From NCBI RefSeq assembly GCF_018304965.1, contig NZ_JAGQED010000008.1, forward strand, positions 62,001 through 126,000: a DNA stretch of 64,000 bases, in the 5' to 3' direction. The notes under the pieces were generated by a model that saw nothing but the letters and a program-made list of their open reading frames with translations, ran no database searches and was not told the DNA's origin. Made by a program: the position numbers and the translations under genes. Origin of the DNA: Collimonas antrihumi (GTDB lineage: Bacteria > Pseudomonadota > Gammaproteobacteria > Burkholderiales > Burkholderiaceae_D). Below, in pieces: positions 49,339 through 59,206 of this stretch (positions are counted from its first letter, which is position 1; every line of letters begins with the position of its first letter).

Positions 49339-49548
49339 CTAGCGCCCGGAGTTTCTCCAATCCGATGAGTCGCCCGCTGCACAGTCCCCCAACCGTTTTG
49401 CTCCATCCAAAACATCTTTTCGGCCAACTTGCGCTTTTTCAATCACTGTCATGTTTTCTTTCCCTACGACTGCAGAGTAGGCGACGCCAAAAAGTAAAAC
49501 TAGGGATAATAAAAAATATATGGATTCCACGCGGAAACATCGCTTCAT
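49339..49548 (-). CDS. Possible small exported peptide at the head of the ATP-grasp operon
   Basis: A 69-residue ORF (MKRCFRVESIYFLLSLVLLF...) with a basic N-terminus, a hydrophobic stretch (10-27) that could be a signal peptide, then a charged tail with one cysteine. It ends 31 bp before the fusion enzyme and runs in the same direction. No clear ribosome binding site is seen, so it is uncertain. If real, it could be a leader or precursor peptide. Confidence 0.35.
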   Translation of the reverse strand: MKRCFRVESIYFLLSLVLLFGVAYSAVVGKENMTVIEKAQVGRKDVLDGAKRLGDCAAGDSSDWRNSGR

Positions 49549-49580
49549 GGCGCGGGTGCCGGATGATTTTTTTAATGGCT

Positions 49581-49616
49581 CGCAGGGTGTGGGCACAAAG
49601 GCGTGTCCACCCTGCG
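49581..49616 (-). terminator. Hairpin after the cysteine desulfurase gene
   Basis: CGCAGGGTG (49581-49589) pairs with CACCCTGCG (49608-49616), 6 bp past the desulfurase stop. Its position suits termination of that gene, but leftward it is followed by an A-rich rather than U-rich stretch. It separates the desulfurase from the ATP-grasp operon. Confidence 0.45.
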
Positions 49617-49621
49617 GATTA

Positions 49622-50872
49622 CTATCGTGCAGTCGTCCGAGGCTGCAGCAATTGCCTCAGCGTCGCCACCGTATAGTCGATTTCCTGCTCGGTTGTGTAG
49701 CGGCCGAATGAAAAGCGGATCGCGCTGCGCGCCAGCGCATCGGATCGCCCCAGGCTGGACAACACGTAGGACGGCGCGGCGTTGGCCGAGTTGCAGGCGG
49801 AGCCGGCCGAGACTGCGATATCCAGTAATTGCGCCGAGATCGGCGTGGCGCCGTCAAGCTCGAAGCTGAGATTCAGATTGTGCGGGACGCGTTGCAGGAG
49901 GTCGCCGTTGAGCACGACGCCGGGGCAATCGCTCAAACCATTCCACAAGCGATCACGCAAGCTGCTGATCCGCGCACTTTCGCTATCCAGCAACTGTGCC
50001 GCCAGGTTGAATGCCTCACCCATGCCGACGATTTGATGGGTTGCCAGGGTGCCGGAACGCATCCCGTTCTCGTGGCCGCCACCGTCGATCTGGGCCTCCA
50101 GTTTCAACGCCGGATCGCGGCGGACGAACAGCGCGCCGATTCCTTTGGGGCCATAAATCTTGTGCGCGCTGAACGACATCAAATTGACTTTCAAGGTACG
50201 CAGATCGATCGCAACCTTGCCCGCCGCCTGTGCCGCGTCAACGTGAAACACGATATTCCTCTCGGCACAGATTTCTCCCAATTCGGCAATCGGCTGGATC
50301 ACGCCAATCTCGTTGTTGACCATCATGACCGAGGCGATGATGGTGTCCGCGCGCAGTGCCGCCTTGAATGCCGCCAGATCGATCAAACCGTTTGGCAACG
50401 GCTGCAGATAAGTCACTTCGAAACCTTCACGCTCCAGCGTGTGCATCGTGTCGAGGACTGCCTTGTGCTCGATGCTCATGGTAACCAGGTGGCGTCCACG
50501 GCCGCTATCACGCAAGGCATGGGCGGCGCCTTTCAGTGCCAGGTTGTTGGATTCCGTTGCGCCAGAGGTCCAGACGATCTCGCTGGCTTGCGCACCGACC
50601 AGCGCAGCTACCTGCCGGCGCGCTTTTTCGACAGCCGCCTTGGCTTCCCAGCCGAAGGTATGAGAACTGCTGGCCGGGTTGCCGAATTTTTCGGTCAGGT
50701 ATTCACACATCTTGACTGCAACCGCAGGATCGACCGGGGTTGTGGCCGAATAGTCGAGATAGATGGGGAGTTGCAGGGGAGGGTGTGGGGCGGCAGTCGC
50801 CGCTGCGCCGCTGTTGCTTGCCGCGGCAGAGTCATCGGGTACTACGGTGGTACAGGCACTGGATGCGTTCAT
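49622..50872 (-). CDS. IscS/NifS-like cysteine desulfurase
   Basis: A 416-residue PLP enzyme that removes sulfur from cysteine. Core starts at [15 protein letters not shown] (36-50) after an unusual 33-residue Ala/Ser-rich extension. H136 (SIEHKAV), D212 (FHVDAAQ), PLP lysine K238 ([12 protein letters not shown]) and active-site C360 in [21 protein letters not shown] are present. The loop length is that of group I (IscS-type) enzymes. No isc, suf or nif genes are adjacent, so it may supply sulfur to a special pathway or a tRNA. It is divergent from a LysR gene. Confidence 0.9.
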   Translation of the reverse strand: MNASSACTTVVPDDSAAASNSGAAATAAPHPPLQLPIYLDYSATTPVDPAVAVKMCEYLTEKFGNPASSSHTFGWEAKAAVEKARRQVAALVGAQASEIVWTSGATESNNLALKGAAHALRDSGRGRHLVTMSIEHKAVLDTMHTLEREGFEVTYLQPLPNGLIDLAAFKAALRADTIIASVMMVNNEIGVIQPIAELGEICAERNIVFHVDAAQAAGKVAIDLRTLKVNLMSFSAHKIYGPKGIGALFVRRDPALKLEAQIDGGGHENGMRSGTLATHQIVGMGEAFNLAAQLLDSESARISSLRDRLWNGLSDCPGVVLNGDLLQRVPHNLNLSFELDGATPISAQLLDIAVSAGSACNSANAAPSYVLSSLGRSDALARSAIRFSFGRYTTEQEIDYTVATLRQLLQPRTTAR

Positions 50873-51098
50873 GGCGTGAAATCCGGAAAAAAAAGGAATT
50901 GACGTTACCTTACGATGAAAATGTTATTTGAAAAACAAATATTATTTAATTTCTATATGCATTTATCGTTGCCTGGAATGCCGGTGGCTCGCGTGGTCCA
51001 GGCGCCGTAGAACGCCATGTCAACTATTGCGGCACTGAATTGACGGCGTTCATATCGATTTCTTTTGCATTTGCTTATGCGAAATGATTATACTTAAA

Positions 51099-51125
51099 TC
51101 GAATACATAGCGTCATATAATTCGA
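51099..51125. promoter_or_regulatory. Palindrome upstream of the LysR gene
   Basis: TCGAAT (51099-51104) and ATTCGA (51120-51125) form an inverted repeat with a 15-bp spacer, 23 bp before the LysR start. It lies in an A/T-rich divergent intergenic region (50873-51147). The T-N(11)-A style and position suit an autoregulatory LysR box. Confidence 0.4.
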
Positions 51126-51147
51126 TAAACATATATAGCGAATCCCT

Positions 51148-52077
51148 ATGGACTTGAATCAGCTGGAAGCATTCTCGGCAGTGATGACGATCGGTAGCGT
51201 AACCGGCGCCGGGCGTAGCCTTGGCCGTTCGCAGCCGGCTGTCAGCAAGGCGGTTCAAGATCTGGAAACCGAACTCGGTTACGCATTGTTCGACCGCAAC
51301 GGCCCGCGCGTGACACCGACCGACAAGGCGTTCCTGCTATATGAAGAGGTTGAGCGTTCACTGGTAGGCTTGCGCACGATACGAGAGCGGGCGTCGGAAA
51401 TCGGCCGCGATGAACAGCAGCCGATTCACGTGGTCGCAACGCCAGCCCTGGCGTCGACGATTGCACCGGCGGCGCTGAAACTGGTGGAATTCCAAGGCCT
51501 GCCTGAACATATCCATCTGCGCAGCGCCTCAGCCGAGCAAGTCGTGCATTCGGTTCTACATAGAACCGTCAACCTCGGCCTGACCAGCCTGCCGGTCGCG
51601 CATCGCGGACTGGATTTGCACTGGATAGGCGAGGCGCCTTGCGTGGCGGTGATGCGCGCCGATAGCCCCCTGGCCGATTGCAGCGTGGTTACCGCTGACA
51701 TGTTGCGGGGCCAACGGCTGATCACGATGTCGAATCGCTACCGGCTGCGCCAGCGCATCGACGGTGCGCTTGGCAACGGTAGCGCATTGGATGTGGCGAT
51801 AGAAACCAATACCTCGTTTAACGCCATCATGGCCGCCCATGCGGGTCTCGGCGTGGCCCTGGTGGAGCCCATGACTGCGCTCGGCATGCCGATAACCGGC
51901 CTGACGGTCAAACCGCTGGCGGTGAATATCCCGTTTTATTTCGGCGTCGTCACCCCTTACGGCAAACCGATCGATGGCGTGACGCAAGCATTGATCACCG
52001 CGCTTGAGAGCGCCGCCAGGAGTATCTTGCACGGTTTCGTCAAGCGCGATGCCGACCAGCATGACGATTTGTTATAA
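51148..52077 (+). CDS. LysR-family transcriptional regulator
   Basis: A 309-residue regulator with the winged helix-turn-helix at residues 1-60 (MDLNQLEAFSAVMTIGSVTG ... SQPAVSKAVQDLETELGYAL) and a two-lobed effector domain. It faces the FAD oxidoreductase/peptide transporter operon starting 93 bp downstream and is divergent from the cysteine desulfurase. Control of one or both is likely. No specific ligand can be predicted. Confidence 0.9.
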   Translation: MDLNQLEAFSAVMTIGSVTGAGRSLGRSQPAVSKAVQDLETELGYALFDRNGPRVTPTDKAFLLYEEVERSLVGLRTIRERASEIGRDEQQPIHVVATPALASTIAPAALKLVEFQGLPEHIHLRSASAEQVVHSVLHRTVNLGLTSLPVAHRGLDLHWIGEAPCVAVMRADSPLADCSVVTADMLRGQRLITMSNRYRLRQRIDGALGNGSALDVAIETNTSFNAIMAAHAGLGVALVEPMTALGMPITGLTVKPLAVNIPFYFGVVTPYGKPIDGVTQALITALESAARSILHGFVKRDADQHDDLL

Positions 52078-52170
52078 GCCAACCGATTAATCCGTACCGA
52101 TCTTGATCTCTGCACCGACGCCAATGTACAAACACACAATACTTCCACAAGCTAACCAGGAGGTGCCTCG

Positions 52171-53631
52171 GTGAGCCAACTTAACTCTTCTCCGGAAACG
52201 CGGCTGGCGGCACTGGAAGCACGGCTACAGCAAGATCTCGCCTGGCTGGATCTGCCGGCGAAATCCTGGGTGCCGTCGCTGACGCTTGGCGGCGAACCAG
52301 TACTGGACGTGGCCATCATCGGCGGCGGCCAGGCCGGCATGGCCGCGGCAGTATCGCTGAACCACCTGGGGATAGGCGCAGTGATTTTCGATCAGTCCCC
52401 AGCCGGTTTCGAAGGGCCTTGGGCGACCACGGCGCGCATGGAAACACTGCGCTCACCGAAAAAACTCACCGGTCCGGCGCTAGGTTTTGCCGCGCTGACT
52501 TTCCGCGCCTGGTACGAAGTGCAGTTCGGACTGGAAGCCTGGGATGCGCTGGACAAGATTCCACGCCTGCAATGGATGGATTACCTGCGCTGGTACCGGC
52601 GCGTCATGGCGCTCGATGTGCGCAACGAACATCACGTCGAGGCCATACTGCCGCGCGCCGACGGCGTGGTGGAACTGCGTATCTTGACGCCTGCCGGCGT
52701 TTCGACGGTATTGGCGCGGCGAGTGGTACTGGCCACCGGGCGCGATGGCTTGGGCGGGGCGCATTTGCCGCCGCTGGCCCTGAACTTGCCACGCCAGCGC
52801 TGGGCGCATTCTGCCGACGATCTTGATTACACCTCGCTGGCTGGCCTGCGCGTAGGCGTAATCGGCGCCGGCGCTTCGGCGATGGACAGCGCGGCGACGG
52901 CGCTGGAAGCTGGCGCCGCCAAGGTCGACCTGTTGATCCGCCGCCAGGAACTGCCACGTGTCAACAAGGGCAAGGGCGCCGGCAATCCTGGACTGACCAA
53001 CGGCCATCTGTATTTACCTGATGAATGGAAGTGGCGCATCCGCCACTACATCAATATCCAGCAAACGCCGCCACCTGGCGCCAGCGTGCAGCGGGTATCC
53101 AGGTTTCCCAATGCACGTTTCATTTTTGGCGCAGCGATCAACGATATTACCGTCGGCGAAACCGGCATGCGTGTAGCTACCGCCCGCGGCGTGTTCGATC
53201 TCGATTTCCTGATTTTCTCCACTGGATTCCGTATCGACTGGACCGAGCGGCCCGAATTTTCCACCATTGCGCCGCACATCCGTAACTGGAGCGATCGTTA
53301 TACGCCGCCGCCTGGCGACGAAGACGAGGAACTGGCGGATTCGCCGGATCTGGGCGCAGCGTTCGAATTCCAGCAAAAACAACCGGGCGACTTGCCGGGC
53401 CTGGAACGTGTCCATTGCTTCTGTTATCCAGCCGCACTCAGCCACGGCAGCCTGTCCGGCGACATCCCGGCGATCAGCGATGGCGCACAACGGCTGGCCC
53501 AGGGCATCGCCGCTTTGCTGTATCGCGAAAACATCGACACTCACTACCAAAATATTCAGGCATACGACGAACCGGAGCTGTTGGGCGACGAATGGACGGC
53601 GGCCGAACCAACGCCAGAGGAACGGCAATGA
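52171..53631 (+). CDS. FAD/NAD(P)-dependent oxidoreductase
   Basis: A 486-residue flavoprotein with GTG start and AGGAGG 8 bases upstream. The first nucleotide-binding motif is IIGGGQAGMA (50-58); a second, VIGAGASAMDS, lies near residue 227, so it has the two-Rossmann layout of flavin monooxygenases such as Baeyer-Villiger enzymes, though the FMO fingerprint is not clear. It begins the operon with the peptide-type ABC transporter, so it probably oxidises the imported compound. The next start overlaps its stop (ATGA). Confidence 0.83.
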   Translation: MSQLNSSPETRLAALEARLQQDLAWLDLPAKSWVPSLTLGGEPVLDVAIIGGGQAGMAAAVSLNHLGIGAVIFDQSPAGFEGPWATTARMETLRSPKKLTGPALGFAALTFRAWYEVQFGLEAWDALDKIPRLQWMDYLRWYRRVMALDVRNEHHVEAILPRADGVVELRILTPAGVSTVLARRVVLATGRDGLGGAHLPPLALNLPRQRWAHSADDLDYTSLAGLRVGVIGAGASAMDSAATALEAGAAKVDLLIRRQELPRVNKGKGAGNPGLTNGHLYLPDEWKWRIRHYINIQQTPPPGASVQRVSRFPNARFIFGAAINDITVGETGMRVATARGVFDLDFLIFSTGFRIDWTERPEFSTIAPHIRNWSDRYTPPPGDEDEELADSPDLGAAFEFQQKQPGDLPGLERVHCFCYPAALSHGSLSGDIPAISDGAQRLAQGIAALLYRENIDTHYQNIQAYDEPELLGDEWTAAEPTPEERQ

Positions 53632-54602
53632 GCGGTGCGATCTTGCGTAGCCTGTTGCAGGCGTTGATGGTGGTGTTGCTGATGACGGTGATCGTCTTTT
53701 TCGGTTTGCACATGATCGGTAATCCGGTCGACATCCTGATCGGCCAGGATGTCGATCAAGTCGACCGCTTGCGCATCATTCACCAGCTTGGTTTGGATCA
53801 GCCGATCTGGCGCCAGTACCTGAGCTTTCTGAACGGCGCCGTACATGGCAACCTGGGCAACAGTTTCGTCTACAACGAGCCGGCGATTTTGCTGATTTTC
53901 CAGCGGCTGCCGGCGACCCTGGAGCTGGCTTTCGCGGCATTGATCATGGCAGTGCTGATCGGCATTCCGCTCGGCTTGCTGGCCGGCCTGTTCCCTGATC
54001 ATCCCTTGTCGAAGATGGTGATGACCGGCAGCATCCTGGGGTTTTCCCTGCCGACCTTCTGGATCGGCCTGATGCTGATCATGGCCTTCAGCGTCTCGCT
54101 CGGCTGGCTGCCCTCCGGTGGCCGCGGCGCAACGGTGACGGTGTTCGGCGTCAAATGGTCATGGCTGACTGCCGACGGCTTGCGCCACCTGATCCTGCCG
54201 GCGCTGAATCTGTCGCTGTTCAAGATTTCACTGGTGATCCGCTTGACGCGCGCCAATGTGCGCGAGGTGCTGCCGATGGATTTCGTCAAATTTGCCCGCG
54301 CCAAAGGTTTGTCGCCGTTACGCGTGGTGTTGTCGTACGTGCTGCGTAACACCATGATTCCGCTGGTGACCGTACTCGGCCTGGAGCTGGGATCGACGAT
54401 CGCCTTCGCGGTCGTGACCGAGAGCATTTTCGCCTGGCCCGGCGCCGGCAAGCTGATTCTGGATAGTATCAATGCGCTCGACCGGCCGGTCATCGTGGCT
54501 TACATGATGGTGATCGTCTGCCTGTTCGTCACGCTCAACCTGCTGGTCGACGTCTTGTACAAGCTGCTGGATCCGCGTGTGCGGGTGGAGCTCAAGGCAT
54601 GA
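53628..54602 (+). CDS. Peptide-type ABC transporter permease (DppB-like)
   Basis: A 324-residue permease with six membrane segments and the loop DFVKFARAKGLSPLRVVLSYVLRNTMIPLV (about 220-250). DppB proteins pair with DppC. ATG 53628 overlaps the upstream stop; a long upstream extension in the same frame is a shadow. It belongs to the complete operon of two permeases, two ATPases and a binding protein. Confidence 0.9.
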   Translation: MSGAILRSLLQALMVVLLMTVIVFFGLHMIGNPVDILIGQDVDQVDRLRIIHQLGLDQPIWRQYLSFLNGAVHGNLGNSFVYNEPAILLIFQRLPATLELAFAALIMAVLIGIPLGLLAGLFPDHPLSKMVMTGSILGFSLPTFWIGLMLIMAFSVSLGWLPSGGRGATVTVFGVKWSWLTADGLRHLILPALNLSLFKISLVIRLTRANVREVLPMDFVKFARAKGLSPLRVVLSYVLRNTMIPLVTVLGLELGSTIAFAVVTESIFAWPGAGKLILDSINALDRPVIVAYMMVIVCLFVTLNLLVDVLYKLLDPRVRVELKA

Positions 54603-55570
54603 GCGCGTCGACCAAAGAAGTATCACAAGCGTTGCCGGACGCGCTGGCCGAGATACAAGCTCTGGCGACGATGGTGGCGACGCCTGCGCCGCGCCGCGAA
54701 TCGCCCTGGCGCCGCATCGTCCGCGATTTCCTGTCGTCGAAGTCGGCCATGCTGGGATTGTCGGTGGCGTTGGCATTGATGATTGCGGCCCTGGCCGCCC
54801 CCTGGCTGACACCGCAAAACCCCTACGACCTGATGCAGCTGGATGTGCTCGATGCCCGGCTGCCGCCCGGCACCGCCAACGGTCTCGGCACGTTTACCTA
54901 TTGGCTGGGCACCGACGGCCAAGGCCGCGACCTGTATTCCGGCATCCTCTACGGCTTGCGCATCAGCGTCGGCATCGGCGTCGGTTCGGCCCTGATTGCC
55001 GGTGTGATCGGCACCTTGGTCGGTTTGCTGGCGGCCTACGCCGGTGGCAAGGTCGATACCTTGCTGATGCGCCTGGCTGACCTGGTGCTGTCATTCCCGT
55101 CGATACTGGTGTCGATGCTGATCCTGGCCTATCTGGGCAAGGGCATCGTCAATGTGATGGCGACGCTGGTGGTGCTGGAATGGGCGTACTACGCCCGCAC
55201 CGCCCGCGGCCAGGCACTGGTGGAGCGGCAAAAGGAATATGTCGAAGCCGCGCGTGGATTGGGAATCTCCGGCTGGCGCATCATGGTGCACCACATCTTG
55301 CCGAATTGCCTGCCGCCGCTGATCGTGGTCGGCACCTTGCAGATTGCGCGCGCCATCATGCTGGAAGCGACGCTCAGCTTTCTCGGCCTGGGTGTTCCGA
55401 TTACCCAGCCATCGCTGGGATTGCTGATTGCCAACGGCTATCAATACATGCTGGCGGGTGAATACTGGATCAGTTTCTATCCGGGCATCGCCTTGCTGAT
55501 CGTGATTGTCGCCATCAACCTGGTCGGCGACCGCTTGCGCGACGTGATGAATCCGAGGTGGCAGAAATGA
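54599..55570 (+). CDS. Peptide-type ABC transporter permease (DppC-like)
   Basis: A 323-residue permease with a cytoplasmic N-terminus (about 1-45), six membrane segments and the loop EYVEAARGLGISGWRIMVHHILPNCLPPLI. The LGTDGQGRDLYSGILYGLRIS segment is typical of DppC/OppC. It is coupled to neighbours by ATGA overlaps. Confidence 0.91.
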   Translation: MSASTKEVSQALPDALAEIQALATMVATPAPRRESPWRRIVRDFLSSKSAMLGLSVALALMIAALAAPWLTPQNPYDLMQLDVLDARLPPGTANGLGTFTYWLGTDGQGRDLYSGILYGLRISVGIGVGSALIAGVIGTLVGLLAAYAGGKVDTLLMRLADLVLSFPSILVSMLILAYLGKGIVNVMATLVVLEWAYYARTARGQALVERQKEYVEAARGLGISGWRIMVHHILPNCLPPLIVVGTLQIARAIMLEATLSFLGLGVPITQPSLGLLIANGYQYMLAGEYWISFYPGIALLIVIVAINLVGDRLRDVMNPRWQK

Positions 55571-56574
55571 GTAAGCAGTTGAGCACGCCACCGACACTCG
55601 AAGTGCGCAACCTGCGTACCCATTTCTTTACCCGCGAAGGCGTGCTGCCGGCGGTCGACGATGTCTCGCTGCGCCTGGAGCGTGGCCGCATTCTGGGCCT
55701 GGTGGGTGAATCCGGCTCGGGCAAGACCGTCACCGGTTTCTCCATATTGGGCCTGCTGGATCCGCCGGGACGCGTAGTCGGCGGCCAGATACTGTTCCAG
55801 GGACAGGATTTGCTGACACTGGATAAGCGCGCATTACGTCAGCTGCAAGGCAACCGCATCGCGATGATTTTCCAGGATCCGATGATGACCCTCAACCCGG
55901 TGCTGCGGGTCGAGACGCAAATGATCGATGCCGTACTGGCGCACAGCAAGTGCACCCGGGCGCAAGCCTGGGAACTGGCGCGCGAGACCTTGGGCATGAT
56001 GGGCATCGCCAGCCCCGAGGAGCGGCTGCGCGCCTATCCGCATCAACTTTCCGGCGGCATGCGCCAGCGGGTGGCGATTGCGATCGCCATGCTGCACAAG
56101 CCGGACCTGATCATCGCCGATGAGCCGACCACGGCGCTGGATGTGACTATCCAGGCGCAGATCTTGTCTGAAGTGCAAAACCTGGCACGCCTGCATGGCA
56201 CGGCGCTGATCTGGATTACGCACGATTTGTCGGTGGTAGCCGGTTTGGCCGATGAGGTCGCCGTCATGTATTCGGGTCGTATTGTAGAGCAAGGCAAGGT
56301 ATCGGAGGTGCTGGACCAGCCTTTGCATCCCTATACGCAGGGGCTGATCGGCAGCCTTCCTGGCAATAACCGGCGCGGCCAGCGCTTGCGCCAGATTCCC
56401 GGCATGACGCCGAATCTGCTGCATCTGACATCGGCCTGCGCCTTCGCCGCGCGTTGCGAACGGGCCAGCGAGCTGTGCTTGCAACGTCCGGAAACCACCG
56501 AACCGGTCAGCGGCCATCTGTTGCGCTGTTTCCATCCCGCGCTGGCAACCACCACGGAGCAGCATTATGGATAA
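55567..56574 (+). CDS. Peptide-type ABC transporter ATPase (DppD-like)
   Basis: A 335-residue ATPase: Walker A GESGSGKT (near 48-55), signature LSGGMRQRV, Walker B LIIADEPTTALD and H-loop ITHDLS. The C-terminal oligopeptide domain has cysteines (CAFAARCERASELC ... CFHP), which in this family can bind an Fe-S cluster. ATG 55567 overlaps the permease stop. It is coupled to the second ATPase by an 8-bp overlap. Confidence 0.92.
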   Translation: MSKQLSTPPTLEVRNLRTHFFTREGVLPAVDDVSLRLERGRILGLVGESGSGKTVTGFSILGLLDPPGRVVGGQILFQGQDLLTLDKRALRQLQGNRIAMIFQDPMMTLNPVLRVETQMIDAVLAHSKCTRAQAWELARETLGMMGIASPEERLRAYPHQLSGGMRQRVAIAIAMLHKPDLIIADEPTTALDVTIQAQILSEVQNLARLHGTALIWITHDLSVVAGLADEVAVMYSGRIVEQGKVSEVLDQPLHPYTQGLIGSLPGNNRRGQRLRQIPGMTPNLLHLTSACAFAARCERASELCLQRPETTEPVSGHLLRCFHPALATTTEQHYG

Positions 56575-57571
56575 ACAGACACCGTTGGTGGAAGCCAGGC
56601 TCGTCAGCAAACGCTTCGGCGAACGCAAGCCGCGGCCGTTTGAATCTGTGCTGCAGGCGCGCGGCTGGATGCGGCCCGCCGCCGTTACCCAGGCTCTGGA
56701 TGCCATCGACTTGCAGGTCATGCCCGGCGAGGTGGTTGGCCTGGTCGGTGAATCCGGTTGCGGAAAATCGACGCTGGGGCGCATCGTCAGCGGTTTGCTG
56801 CCGCCGTCGGCGGGGCAGGTGCTGGTCGACGGCGAGGATCGCCACGGCTTGAGTGCCCGCAGCGAGCACGATGCCCGGTTGAAGATTCAGATGATTTTCC
56901 AGAATCCCTACGCCAGCCTGAATCCGCGGCTGCGAGTCGACCAGATCGTCGGCGAAGCGGCGCTAATCCATGGCAAGGTCGACCGCGCGGGACTGGACGA
57001 TTATGTCTGCGCTCAATTGCAGCGAGCCGGTCTCGACCCGCAATTGCGCGATCGTTATCCGCACCAGTTCAGCGGCGGCCAGCGCCAGCGCATCGGTATC
57101 GCCCGCGCTTTGGCGGTGCAGCCGCAGATGCTGGTGTGCGACGAAGCGGTGGCAGCGCTGGATGTGTCGATCCAGGCGCAGATCCTGAATCTGTTCATGG
57201 ATTTGCGTGAGCAGCTTGGATTGACTTATTTGTTCATCAGCCATGACCTGGGTGTGGTCGAGCATGTCTCGGACCGGGTCGTGATCATGTATCTGGGCCG
57301 GATTGTCGAGGCGGCGCCGGTCGATGACTTGTTTACGCGTCCTAATCATCCGTACACCCAAGCCTTGCTGGCCGAAGTGCCAAGGCTGCAGGCGCGCAAC
57401 AAGCTGTTCACTGCGATCAAGGGTGAAATTCCGAGTCCGTTGCACCCGCCATCCGGCTGCCACTTTCATCCGCGCTGTCCGCATGCGATGCAACGCTGCC
57501 GGGAAGAAGCGCCGGTGCTGAAAGAGATCGCGCCCGGGCACCGCAGCGCCTGTCATTTGAACGATGTGTGA
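56567..57571 (+). CDS. Peptide-type ABC transporter ATPase (DppF-like)
   Basis: A 334-residue ATPase: Walker A GESGCGKST, signature FSGGQRQRIG, Walker B LVCDEAVAALD, H-loop SHDLG, and a CHFHPRCPHAMQRC cysteine cluster near the C-terminus. It forms the heterodimer with the DppD-like subunit. A gene for the binding protein follows 53 bp later. Confidence 0.93.
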   Translation: MDKQTPLVEARLVSKRFGERKPRPFESVLQARGWMRPAAVTQALDAIDLQVMPGEVVGLVGESGCGKSTLGRIVSGLLPPSAGQVLVDGEDRHGLSARSEHDARLKIQMIFQNPYASLNPRLRVDQIVGEAALIHGKVDRAGLDDYVCAQLQRAGLDPQLRDRYPHQFSGGQRQRIGIARALAVQPQMLVCDEAVAALDVSIQAQILNLFMDLREQLGLTYLFISHDLGVVEHVSDRVVIMYLGRIVEAAPVDDLFTRPNHPYTQALLAEVPRLQARNKLFTAIKGEIPSPLHPPSGCHFHPRCPHAMQRCREEAPVLKEIAPGHRSACHLNDV

Positions 57572-57624
57572 GACCTGACCGATCAACCGATTACTTCCAT
57601 GAACACCAACCGAGGATGATGCAA

Positions 57625-59205
57625 ATGAAAAAAACGCTTCTTTCCAGCCTGCTGGCGATTGCCTTGCTAGGCGCAGCCGCCAGCGCGCAAATCCAGGCCC
57701 AGACGCTGAATATCGCTTTCGCCGATCCCTTGTCGTCGCTCGATCCGCAACTCAATAATCATGCGGGCGACCGTTCCGTCGACCTGCATTTCTGGGATTT
57801 GCTGGTAGAGAATAATTACAACAAGCTGCAACCCGGCCTGGCAGTGAGCTGGAAGAATATCGACCCGAAGACCTGGGAATTCAAGCTGCGCAACAACGTC
57901 AAATGGCAGGATGGCACGCCGTTTACTGCTGCCGACGTGATTTTCTCCTACCAGCGCGCACGTAGTGTGCCAGGTAGTGTGGCGACTTTCGCTGGTTACC
58001 TGCGCACGGTGGAATCGGTGACCGCCAAGGATCCGTTGACGTTGATTATCAAGACCAACATCCCCAATCCCGATCTGCCGCTGAATCTGGCGTCGGTGCA
58101 TATCGTCAGCAAGCACATTGGTGAAAAATCGAGCACAGAGAACTACAACAGCGGCGTTGCCGAAGTCGGTACCGGTCCGTATAAATTCGTCGCCTACACG
58201 CCAGGCGACCGCGTCGTCATGGAGCGCAGCAACGACTATTGGGGCGCCAAGCCGATATGGGAAAAGGTTAACTACCGCTACATCAATAACGCGGCTGCGC
58301 GCACCGCGGCATTGCTGTCCGGCGATGTCGACGTGATCGACAAGGTCTCGGTATCCGACCTGGCCAAGCTCAAGCAATCGCCGAACGTCAAGGTTTTCCC
58401 TTATAACGGCTTGCGCGTGTTGCTGTTGCAACCAAGTTTCCATCAAGGCGCTAATCCATACATCACCGATAACAACGGTAAACTGCTGGAAAAGAATCCG
58501 CTGCTAGACGTCCGCGTGCGACAAGCAATGACGCTGGCGATCAATCGCAAGGCGCTGGTCGACCGTATCCTGCAAGGTGCGGCTACCGAAGCCAATCAAT
58601 GGATGCCGGCCGATACCTTCGGCTACAACCCTGACATCAAGAACATTCCCAACGATGTCAATCAAGCCAAGAAACTGCTGGCCGAAGCCGGTTTCCCGCA
58701 AGGCTTCAAGCTGACCATCCATGTGCCTAACGACCGGTATCCGCAAGCACCGGAAACCGCCCAGGCGATCGCCCAGTTCTGGACCCGTGTCGGCATCAAG
58801 ACCCAGGTTGAAGTTTTGCCTTGGTCATCTTACGCGGCACGCGCCAACAAGAACGAATTCGCCGTCAGCATGCTGGCATGGGGCAATGGCACCGGCGAAG
58901 CCAGCTACGCGCTGGTGAACGTGCTGGCGAGTGTCGATGGCAAGAAGGGATTGGGCGCTTCGAACTGGGGCCATTACAGTAATCCCGCAATAGACAAGGC
59001 GCTGGCCGATTCGACCGCTGAATTCGATAGCGCCAAGCGTGAAGCGATCCTGCGTCAGGCGGCCAAGATCGTCTCCGACGATGCCGGTGTGATTCCGCTG
59101 TATCACTACCAGAATATCTGGGCAGCGAAAAAAGGCCTGAAAGTGACACCGGTCAGCAGCGATCGCACCACCGCCATGATGGTGACTCAGGACGGGAAGA
59201 AATAA
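57625..59205 (+). CDS. Dipeptide/oligopeptide-type substrate-binding protein
   Basis: A 526-residue periplasmic protein with a signal peptide (1-25, ending AQTLNIAF) and the type II large-cluster fold: SLDPQLNNHAGDRSV, KTWEFKLRNNVKWQDGTPFTA. ATG 57625 is chosen over earlier ATGs because GAGG lies at good spacing. In this family ligands include dipeptides, opines and heme. The substrate here is unknown; the surrounding FAD enzyme and hydrolase suggest a conjugated compound. Confidence 0.9.
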   Translation: MKKTLLSSLLAIALLGAAASAQIQAQTLNIAFADPLSSLDPQLNNHAGDRSVDLHFWDLLVENNYNKLQPGLAVSWKNIDPKTWEFKLRNNVKWQDGTPFTAADVIFSYQRARSVPGSVATFAGYLRTVESVTAKDPLTLIIKTNIPNPDLPLNLASVHIVSKHIGEKSSTENYNSGVAEVGTGPYKFVAYTPGDRVVMERSNDYWGAKPIWEKVNYRYINNAAARTAALLSGDVDVIDKVSVSDLAKLKQSPNVKVFPYNGLRVLLLQPSFHQGANPYITDNNGKLLEKNPLLDVRVRQAMTLAINRKALVDRILQGAATEANQWMPADTFGYNPDIKNIPNDVNQAKKLLAEAGFPQGFKLTIHVPNDRYPQAPETAQAIAQFWTRVGIKTQVEVLPWSSYAARANKNEFAVSMLAWGNGTGEASYALVNVLASVDGKKGLGASNWGHYSNPAIDKALADSTAEFDSAKREAILRQAAKIVSDDAGVIPLYHYQNIWAAKKGLKVTPVSSDRTTAMMVTQDGKK

Positions 59206-59206
59206 G

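Noticed and set aside
49829-50902. 357-residue plus-strand ORF opposite the cysteine desulfurase
   Set aside because: Fully antisense to an enzyme with all catalytic residues; the protein is Arg/Gln/His-rich without domain features.
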